Below, in pieces: positions 7,847 to 16,100 of a stretch of 23,202 nucleotides of DNA. The DNA lies in NCBI GenBank assembly GCA_035345895.1, contig DAORDI010000056.1, positions 1 through 23,202 of the forward strand. Reading direction: 5' to 3'. This stretch comes from DAORDI01 sp035345895 (lineage in GTDB: Bacteria; Spirochaetota; Leptospiria; Leptospirales; Leptospiraceae). The stretch's first letter is position 1, and each line of letters starts with the position of its first letter. The notes below the pieces were generated by a model. It was given only the letters and a program-made list of their open reading frames with translations. It was not told where the DNA came from and did not search any database. Made by a program: the position numbers and the translations under genes.

Positions 7847-10800
7847 TCATATTGGTATTTTAATGATAAAGACAGCACCAGATCCTTCGTACGGACTGTA
7901 TGTTATGATGCCCTTATGCTGTTCCACTATCATCCGGGACATATACAGTCCGAGTCCGGTTCCCTTCGTCTTGCCTTCTGTCGCAAATGCCTCGAACAGA
8001 CGGGGAGACAGGGTCTTCGGAATTCCAGGACCTGTATCCTCAACCCTGATTAGCACTGTATCGTCCTGCCTTTCCGCAGAAATCATAAATTTTCTTTCAC
8101 CCTTCCACTGACTCATTGCTTCTCTGGAATTGTTCGCTAAGTTCACTATCACTCTCCGAAGCCTGTCACGGTCGAAACAGAGCCTGCCTTCATAGTCACA
8201 GTTTACCGAAAAGGGGATATCAGCATACTCAAAATCTATTTTCAGAAAACAAAATATTTCATCCAGAAATTCCGCAAAATTATGATGATCCAGATTCAGT
8301 GCAATGTTCCCCTTGCTGAAATCAAGTATCTCATATGCAATGTCTCCCAGTCTGTCAGTCTCACGAAGAATCAGATCCGCATACTCTTCCCTCAGTTTAT
8401 GATCTGTCTCTGAATCCTTCAGCATTTCGGCAAATGCCTTCACCGTTCCAATCGGATTCTTTATGTCATGCACAAGGCCTGAAACCATCTCTCCCACTGC
8501 GGACAGCCTAAGTCTCGACTGAGCCAGCTTTTCCAGCTCTGCATTCGCATACTCCAGACTTCGAGTCCTCTCCTCCACCTTCTTCTCCAGGCTCGAATAC
8601 AGTATCGAATTTTCAAGACTCACTGCTGTCTGGGCAGAGAGAACTCTCAGAAGCTCCACTCTGTCTGGAGTGAATGCATCCGACGTCAGACTGTTTTCCA
8701 GGTAAACTGTACCAATCAGCTTTCCCTGACTGCGCACAGGATAACACAGTACAGATTTTATATTATTCTTAATGATATATTCATCCTTGCCGAACATACT
8801 TTTTGAAGCATCACTGAGCATCACCTGACTCCCGCTCCTTGTCACATAATGGATTATGGTCAAGGACATATGTTCCAATGCAGGATGTCCCGAAGAATCC
8901 AAATCTATGCCTTCCAGAACATAGGCTCCGCGACCGGATTCAGCCTTTGCATATACCTTCCACACATCATCCTGCTTCAGAAGGAATGATCCTCTCTCTG
9001 CACCGGCATTTTCAAAGATAAGCTTCATCATCTTTTCCAGAAGACGGGAAAGCTGAATTTCTCCAGAAAGTGCCTGAGAGGCTTTCAATACAGTATCCAG
9101 ATCCAGATGACGGGTATCGGTTGAACTGAAAGTGGGATTATTTGAAACACTGCTTTCCCTATGCTGCATTTTTTTAAGTGCACTTACAGCTTCGGGATAT
9201 ATTTCTTCCATCTGCCTTGTTTTTCCGAAAGCCTTCCATTCGGAATAATAAAAATAGGAATCCTGAAGAAAGCTCTGGGCTGCTCTTCTGCTCCCCCTGA
9301 AAAGAAAAAATCTTCCCGCAAGTTCAGCAGTCAGAGCAGCATCATTATTATAATTATATTTTATTGCATTATTCAGAGCACTTTCAAAAAGCTCAGTCGC
9401 CTCCTGCATACTGTTCAGCCTGGCCGAGTTGAGTGCTGATGCAAGCTGGAATTTATGCAGAAAATTGTCAGGACATATTTCTGACCACTGTTTAAGGAAA
9501 TCCAGTCCTTGGGATATTTTTTCTTCATCTGCATTCTCTTTTGAAACTGAACAGAAGAAAACTGTCCTGAAAAAATAAAACTCGGAAAATGCAATATGCC
9601 CCGGAATTGCAGGAAAATACTTCTCCATTTCAGGAAGAACACTCAGGCACCCTTCATAATTATTATATATAAAATAAAACTGAAAGCGCCTCAGATAATA
9701 ATATGCCATAGACTGACTGTAAGAACTGAATGCTTTGATGAAACCAGTCTCGTCAAAATTCGGAGAACTGAAAGAATTTTCTGAATCAGTTTTTCCTCCG
9801 AGTGAAAGAGAAATCTGCAGATGAGACAAAACAAGCGGCTTCAGAAAACTCAGGCTGTATTTTTCAGAAAATTCAACAGCCTTTCTGGATCCGTCCACAA
9901 CAGTTTCCAAATCCAACCCTGCAAAAAAAGGGACAGCGCAATGGAACATTGCTGCAAAATAGCCTGAATACACAAGATCACTGTTCTTCATGGCAGTCTC
10001 ATATCCTTTTTTTCCTATTTCAATATCGTGAAGAATATGATGTTTCCAATGATGAATGTTCCATCCGTAAAAAGCCAGGATTTTTCCCATTATTAAATCG
10101 CTTGGAAATTTTTCACTGTTCAGTCTCAGACTCAGCTGTCCGAATTCGTAACCGGATTCATATTCTCTGAATGCAAAAACACTGATCACTCCCCACATCA
10201 CATACGATATCGGGGAAACTTCAGCATTTCCATATTCCAATGAAAGATTGACACCCATAATGGATGAGAGGCCTAAAAGTTCCTGTTTCATTGCAATGGC
10301 AATATCCCCCAGATTTGTAATGACGGATATGGCTTCTTTCATCCCTCTGTCCTGCATTTCAGGGAGTTCAAAAAGATCTGAAGGATGTTTTCCCTGCATC
10401 AGAGTCTTGAATTTTTCAAGCTGATGCAGAAACACAGACTGAACCTCTTCAGGACTGAAGATATCGGGAACTTCGATTCCCAGCTCTTTCAGAACGGAAA
10501 ACCCGATGACGAAGGCCTCATCAGGCTTAAATTCACTGGCCTTCTGTCTGAGCTGTATATGAATAATACTGATTTTATCATGAATGTCTGCAGCCTTGGG
10601 AAGAATTCTTTCATAAAGAATGTCCGCAGCCCTGAAATTGCCGGCAAGATACTCGCACTCGGCAAGTTCAGTCAGAACATCCATGCACAGCCTGTAATTC
10701 TCCAGCCATTTTTTTTCGGTCAGAAATTCCGATCCGGTTTTCAGAAAGATCAATGCCCTGTCATAAGCAAGCGATGCCTTTGCCTTTCTTCCTGCCTGAA

Positions 10801-13006
10801 GATTCAGTACAATAAGTCTTTGTTTTTCCTCTTCGGATTCAATCAGATGCCTGCTCGGATTCAGCTGCGCCAATATCGTAAAAATATTTTCTTCAAGCAT
10901 TTCGGGAGGAGAAGTTTCCAGGATTTTTTTACCTAAAATATAATGATTCTGCATTTTTTTTTCAGAGGGAATAAGAGAGTATGCTGCCTCCCTTACCTTG
11001 TCATGAGAAAATTTAGCACTGTACCCTTCTGCTGTAATCATTCCTTCGTCAGCAATTTTTTTCATTTTCTCACTGACTGCCCTGAGAGACAGTCCTGAAA
11101 CAGAGGCAAGTATCTCAAAATCAAACTTTATGCCTATGCATGATGCCAGAAGCAGGAGATCGGAGCTGTCCGAAGGAAGATTTCGGATCTTGCCTGCCAT
11201 CAGATCAACCACATTCCCCGTAATGTTCACTGATCTGATCTCTGCAATATTCCATCTCCAGGTTTTTTCTCCCGCAGAAGGAGGAATAAGCATTCCCTCA
11301 GAGTAGAGTGATTTCATAAGTTCAATTACAAAAAATGGATTTCCTCCGGTTCTGGAATGGACAGTTTCCGCAATCTCTCTCACTTCATTTATGCTGCAGT
11401 TCAAAGTATCAGCTGCCAGTCTTCCGATATCATCCACGGAAAGAGCGCCTACTTTCAGACTCTTCCAGTTCTGTTTCTCCTTTTCCAAGTCTCCAAGCAT
11501 GACTGAAAACGGATGAGAAGAATCGATCTCATTTTCTCGAAAGGAACAGATCAGGAGAAAACTCTCGATAGACGGATCAGTATACAGGAATCTGATCAGA
11601 CGGACAGAAGAAGAATCAGCCCATTGAATATCATCCAGGAAAAGCGCCAAAGGGTGACGAAATTTCGCAAACACCCCTACAAAGGCTCTCACTGAAAAAA
11701 TAAATCTGTTCATTGATTCCTGTGCAGGCAGATCATTATTTTTTTTAGGCTGAACTCCAATCAGAAGTTCCAGTTCAGGAATCAGTTCAGTAAGAACAAA
11801 GGCATTTTCTCCTGCTGCTGCCAGAATATCAGCCTTCCATCTGCTCACTGAAATATTGTCTTCTGTCAGTATCTGCGAGACCAGTTCACCGAAGGCCTGT
11901 ATAAAAGCATTGTAAGGAAGATCTCTTTTATACTGATCAAATTTTCCCTGTATAAAATATCCTTTTCTTCCGGTCACAGGCTTGTACACTTCCTGAATCA
12001 GTGCAGACTTGCCCATCCCTGAAGCACCCGAGACAAGAATCATTTCATTTTTTCTGTAATTGTACATATCATTGAAGCATTCTATGATTCTTTCGATTTC
12101 CTTCTCTCTTCCATACAGCCTTTCGGGAATCTGAAACTTTGATGAAAAGTCCATCCTCCCTATCTGCACTTTTCGGGATCTGCCTTTCTCAAAATTATCA
12201 CGAATCTCCCGAATATCATACAGTATCCCTTCTGCACTCTGATAACGGTCTTCTGGATTTTTCTTCATCAGCTTCATTACCAGATCAGACAGGCTCTCCG
12301 GCACTGATTTTTGCCTCTCCTTCAGCGGAACTGGATTCACAGCTATGTGAAAATGAATCATTTCCATTATCTCATTGGATTCAAACGGAAGAACTCCCGA
12401 CAGCATCTGATAAAAAGTTATCCCCAGTGAATAGTAGTCGGACCGGTAATCCACTGTCCGGTTCATGCGTCCTGTCTGTTCAGGGGATATGTATGCCGCG
12501 CTTCCCTGAAACTGATTTACGTTCAGGACCGACTGAGATTCACGAAAAAGAAAACTCGCACTCCCGAAATCCAGAAATTCAAGCTCACCTTTCTCCCGGC
12601 TGTAATTCAGATTCTGAGGCTTGAGATCACGGTGTATCAGATTCACTGAATGAAGCTTCTGCAGGACTCCTAGGATCTTCTCAGAAACCGAAAAAAATTC
12701 TGACAGAGAAAAACTTTTCTCTTCCGACAGAATCGACGACAGCGCCCTGCCCCCTCTGTCTCTGAAAAGAATATACAGACTGTTCCTGTATTTTTCCAGA
12801 CTCACTGCTTCCACGACTCCAGGCATACGCACCTGGCAAAGTGTCTCGAATTCCCTTACAAAATTTCTGTATATATCTGTGGACGGATAATCATAATTCA
12901 GATATTTCAGTATGAAGCTCTCGCCTCGCCTCTGCACCCTGAACACTAGAGAATGCCTTCCGGAATGCAGACTTTCCATCGTATCCAGTCCTGGAAATTG
13001 AATCAC
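7847..13006 (-). CDS. Giant Ser/Thr kinase - AAA ATPase - GAF - histidine kinase fusion (kinase 1)
   Basis: A 1719-aa soluble hybrid kinase of the same general architecture as cyanobacterial HstK-type proteins. The Ser/Thr kinase domain (~10-270) has Lys34, HRDLKPQN with Asp127 and Asn132, DFG at 146-148 and the family-typical SPEQTGRMNRTVDYRSDYYSLG; its glycine loop is degenerate. An AAA/STAND-like ATPase (~297-560) has Walker A GASGMGKS (327-334) and Walker B LALFLDD (453-459). A long helical, TPR-like region (~690-1280) follows, then GAF (~1312-1468), a coiled coil, HisKA with His1513 (VHDIKNPIGT) and HATPase_c (Asn1626, DTGPGI, GTGLGL). No transmembrane segment is evident. The start is GTG at 13006 with GGAGG 9 nt upstream; the stop overlaps an alternative receiver start. 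Both kinase activities look intact. The paralogue is encoded immediately upstream, and a receiver, a histidine kinase and a cyclase downstream. Confidence 0.92.
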   Translation of the reverse strand: MIQFPGLDTMESLHSGRHSLVFRVQRRGESFILKYLNYDYPSTDIYRNFVREFETLCQVRMPGVVEAVSLEKYRNSLYILFRDRGGRALSSILSEEKSFSLSEFFSVSEKILGVLQKLHSVNLIHRDLKPQNLNYSREKGELEFLDFGSASFLFRESQSVLNVNQFQGSAAYISPEQTGRMNRTVDYRSDYYSLGITFYQMLSGVLPFESNEIMEMIHFHIAVNPVPLKERQKSVPESLSDLVMKLMKKNPEDRYQSAEGILYDIREIRDNFEKGRSRKVQIGRMDFSSKFQIPERLYGREKEIERIIECFNDMYNYRKNEMILVSGASGMGKSALIQEVYKPVTGRKGYFIQGKFDQYKRDLPYNAFIQAFGELVSQILTEDNISVSRWKADILAAAGENAFVLTELIPELELLIGVQPKKNNDLPAQESMNRFIFSVRAFVGVFAKFRHPLALFLDDIQWADSSSVRLIRFLYTDPSIESFLLICSFRENEIDSSHPFSVMLGDLEKEKQNWKSLKVGALSVDDIGRLAADTLNCSINEVREIAETVHSRTGGNPFFVIELMKSLYSEGMLIPPSAGEKTWRWNIAEIRSVNITGNVVDLMAGKIRNLPSDSSDLLLLASCIGIKFDFEILASVSGLSLRAVSEKMKKIADEGMITAEGYSAKFSHDKVREAAYSLIPSEKKMQNHYILGKKILETSPPEMLEENIFTILAQLNPSRHLIESEEEKQRLIVLNLQAGRKAKASLAYDRALIFLKTGSEFLTEKKWLENYRLCMDVLTELAECEYLAGNFRAADILYERILPKAADIHDKISIIHIQLRQKASEFKPDEAFVIGFSVLKELGIEVPDIFSPEEVQSVFLHQLEKFKTLMQGKHPSDLFELPEMQDRGMKEAISVITNLGDIAIAMKQELLGLSSIMGVNLSLEYGNAEVSPISYVMWGVISVFAFREYESGYEFGQLSLRLNSEKFPSDLIMGKILAFYGWNIHHWKHHILHDIEIGKKGYETAMKNSDLVYSGYFAAMFHCAVPFFAGLDLETVVDGSRKAVEFSEKYSLSFLKPLVLSHLQISLSLGGKTDSENSFSSPNFDETGFIKAFSSYSQSMAYYYLRRFQFYFIYNNYEGCLSVLPEMEKYFPAIPGHIAFSEFYFFRTVFFCSVSKENADEEKISQGLDFLKQWSEICPDNFLHKFQLASALNSARLNSMQEATELFESALNNAIKYNYNNDAALTAELAGRFFLFRGSRRAAQSFLQDSYFYYSEWKAFGKTRQMEEIYPEAVSALKKMQHRESSVSNNPTFSSTDTRHLDLDTVLKASQALSGEIQLSRLLEKMMKLIFENAGAERGSFLLKQDDVWKVYAKAESGRGAYVLEGIDLDSSGHPALEHMSLTIIHYVTRSGSQVMLSDASKSMFGKDEYIIKNNIKSVLCYPVRSQGKLIGTVYLENSLTSDAFTPDRVELLRVLSAQTAVSLENSILYSSLEKKVEERTRSLEYANAELEKLAQSRLRLSAVGEMVSGLVHDIKNPIGTVKAFAEMLKDSETDHKLREEYADLILRETDRLGDIAYEILDFSKGNIALNLDHHNFAEFLDEIFCFLKIDFEYADIPFSVNCDYEGRLCFDRDRLRRVIVNLANNSREAMSQWKGERKFMISAERQDDTVLIRVEDTGPGIPKTLSPRLFEAFATEGKTKGTGLGLYMSRMIVEQHKGIITYSPYEGSGAVFIIKIPI

Positions 13007-13161
13007 CTGACAGTACCTCCCGGAAAAATTGATAATTGGTTAAAATGCATCAAAGCCGTCTGCAAAGCATTGTACTTTACAGTTTTCAGTAAAGTATGTT
13101 TTGTCATTCCCGGATCTGCACTGAAAGAAAAGATTTCACTGGACAGTACCGCTTCCATCAT
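13003..13161 (-). CDS. Possible 52-aa small protein between the two giant kinases
   Basis: I found this ORF by reading the minus strand. It starts ATGATG at 13161, overlapping the kinase 2 stop (ATGA), is preceded by AGGAG at 7 nt, and its TGA overlaps the kinase 1 GTG start (GTGA). The product begins MMEAVLSSEIFSFSADPGMT and ends SIFPGGTVR; I recognise no domain, membrane segment or signal. In favour of a real gene: a good ribosome binding site and double 4-bp coupling to its neighbours. Against it: its start is inherited from a duplicated receiver gene, and its interior overlaps what looks like the duplicated upstream control region of the kinases. It may be no more than a translated linker that keeps ribosomes moving into kinase 1. 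Confidence 0.4.
   Translation of the reverse strand: MMEAVLSSEIFSFSADPGMTKHTLLKTVKYNALQTALMHFNQLSIFPGGTVR
13073..13096 (-). promoter_or_regulatory. Perfect 8-bp inverted repeat upstream of kinase 1
   Basis: TACTTTAC (13073-13080) and GTAAAGTA (13089-13096) form a perfect palindrome around an 8-nt loop, about 70 bp before the kinase 1 start. It overlaps the 15-bp element shared with the kinase 2 upstream region. It could be an operator or an RNA hairpin. The kinase 2 copy does not keep the full palindrome, so the function is uncertain. Confidence 0.35.
13077..13091 (-). promoter_or_regulatory. Conserved upstream element, kinase 1 copy
   Basis: On the minus strand this is TACTGAAAACTGTAA, ending 71 bp before the GTG start. 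It matches the kinase 2 element at 14 of 15 positions and contains two ACTG(A/T)A half-sites 7 bp apart. It is a candidate binding site or a promoter remnant carried over by the duplication. Confidence 0.4.
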
Positions 13162-16100
13162 AATTTTTTCTCCTGATCCTGTATCGGAATTTTAATGATA
13201 AAAACAGCACCTGAGCCTTCATACGGACTGTAGGTCAGACTCCCTTTATGCTGCTCTGCAATCATTCTGCTCATATACAGTCCGAGGCCGGTTCCCTTCT
13301 GTTTTCCCTCCGTGGCAAATGCCTCGAAAAGTCTGTCAGCGATGCTTTCAGGAATGCCCGGTCCCGTATCCTCTACCCTGAAAATGGCAGAATCTTTCAT
13401 CTTTTCCGCTGAAATTGAAAAATGCCTCTCACCTTTCCAGGCAGACATCGCCTCTCTTGAGTTGTTCGCAAGATTCACTATGACTCTCCGGAGTCTGTCC
13501 CGGTCAAAACTGAGCTCACCTTCATAATTACATTCTACATTAAATGAGATACCGGCATACTCAAAGTCTATTTTCAGAAACTGATACAGCTCATCCAGAA
13601 ATCCGTCTACCCTGTGATTTTCCAGATTCAGGCTTATTTTACCCTTGCTGAAATCCAGTATCTCGTATGCGATATCTCCCAGTCGATCAGTTTCCCTGAG
13701 AATCAGATCTGCATACTCTGAACGGGTTTCTGAATCAGTCTCCGGATTCTTTATCATTTCTGCAAACGCTTTCACTGTTCCGATCGGATTCTTGATGTCG
13801 TGCACAAGACCTGATACCATCTCGCCTATTGCAGAAAGCCTGAGTCTTGACTGAGCAAGTTTTTCCAGTTCCGCATTTGCATATTCCAGGCTTCGTGTAC
13901 GTTCCTCCACTTTCTTTTCCATACTGGAATAAAGGATGGAATTCTCCAGGCTGACCGCGGTCTGTGCAGAAAGCATCTTCAGAAGTTCAACCCTTTCCGG
14001 CGTAAATGCATCGGAGGTCAGGCTGTTTTCAAGGTAGACAGTTCCGATCAGCTTTCCCTGGCTGTGAACCGGATAACAGAGAACCGATTTTATATTATTC
14101 TTTATTATATATTCATCATTGACAAATATGCTCTTGGAAGCATCGTTCAGCAGAATCTGATTTCCGCTCCTTGTCACATAGTGAACAATATTCAAAGCCA
14201 TATGCTCCAGTGCAGGATCATTTTCAGAATTCAGATCAGTCCCTTCCAGAACATAAGCCCCTTTTCCGGACTCTGCTTTGGCGTATACTTTCCAGACATC
14301 ATCCTGCTTCAGAATAAAAGTTCCCCTCTCTGCACCTGCATTCTCAAAAATAAGCTTCATCATTTTTTCCAACAGTCGGGAAAGCTGAATCTCTCCGGAA
14401 ACTGCCTGGGATGCTTTTATGACCGTATCCAGATCCAGAAAACTGGTATTTGAAGAACTTGAAGAAAGACTCCCAGGCACTGCCGCTGTTCGGCCAGAAT
14501 CCGAAAGTTCCTTTTTCAGAAACGGGAACTCTTTTTCCATCAGTGCAATGATCAGTCCGCACCCCCATTTTTTGCATGCAAAAAGGGCATCCTTCAGATG
14601 AATTTCTGCATACCTTTCATTCCCGCGCCTGTGCCATTGTTCTGCAATCAGCCGGTTCCCCAGGTAAGATTCAAGAAAGTAATCATTGGAATCGGCGGAT
14701 TTAACTGCTTTTTCATAAAACGGAAATGCTTCCGATTCCTTTCCTGAAATTTCAAGAAAAAGACCCATCATTATATAATATTTATGGCTGTAGTTTTCAG
14801 GGCAGTTTTCTCCCCAGACCTTCATTTTTTTGAGATTCTTTTTCAATTTTTTCTTCAAATGATTTTTCTGAGCATTGCTGCTTCTGTTTTTTATAAGTTC
14901 ATATATAATAAGTGAATTAAAAAAAACATGTTCAGGAACAGTCATCATGCCCATTACGGCAAATTCAAAAGAATCTGCCTTCAGTGAATACTGATATGCG
15001 TTTTCAAAATCTCTGCAGAAATAGTATATCTCCGATTTGAAGGTATAGTAGCTGAAAAGAACTGTTTTATTGTCAGCCTGGGTCCACTCTGCAAGACAGG
15101 CTTCTTCATCCAGTTCACTGTTCGTAAAACTGAATATATTCTCCGATTCCCCAGATAGAATCATCGCAAAACTTTCATTCAGAAGATTCAGAAGAAAGGC
15201 ATCATGCTGCTTCAGTCTTCTGGCAGCAGGCTTTAAATTCCTTAAGTCATTCAGAAGATTTTCCAGATTGTTTCTCATCAGAAGCGACTGGATATTGATA
15301 TGATTGAATGCATATGATGTATATACAATATCTCCATATTCCTGCCCGGACTGAATCGCACGGAAAAGCAGCGGTCTGGAATGCGATGCATGAAATTTCC
15401 AATGCTTGACCATGACTGCAAACATGAACAGTGTCCTGCATTCCATTGGTTTTGCAGTTTTCCCCAGATGTTTCAAAAGTTCAACTGCAGTCTTCCCATA
15501 ATCATAACCTTTCTGATAATCTCCCAGTCCGGACCCCTGAATGATCCCAAAAGCGGAAAAAGCAAAAGGACTGAGATAATTTAATCCCATTTTTAATGAT
15601 AAATTTACCATTTTCACTACAAGCACCGGAAAAAGAGCCGGCTTCGCAATAAATGCCGGTGCCAGTGCGACGTTCAGAAGTTTCATAATGATCTGGGATT
15701 TTCTGTCCTGCATCTGAGGAAGGGAGACAAGGGAGTGTATGCTTTTATTTCTCATACGGATCTTATTTACAATAATTTCATACAGAGTGGACAGCTCTGA
15801 AGGATTTTCCGGAATACTCATTCCAAGAGAATTCAGAGCCTCAGTCAGGAACTCAATAGACTCTTTTATCCGGTTCCAGCTTGTATAAATTGCAGCTCTC
15901 AGTTCATATACAATGATTCTGTCCAGAACAGTTTTCGCATTCTGGAAAATAAGGTCCAGGGTGGACTCGGCAGACCCGAAGTCCTTTGACAGATACTCGG
16001 CATGAGCCTTGTCCGAATAAAAATCAAGAGCATCTGCATAATTCAGGTTCCAAAAGTCTTCTGGAAGCAGGCTCTCTGCAATCTTAAAAAAAATGCAGGC

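Noticed and set aside
10385..10936. Plus-strand ORF of 183 aa
   Set aside because: It is antisense to the helical centre of kinase 1 and shows no recognisable motif.
12139..12624. Plus-strand ORF of 161 aa
   Set aside because: It lies opposite the Ser/Thr kinase domain of kinase 1, which contains intact catalytic motifs.
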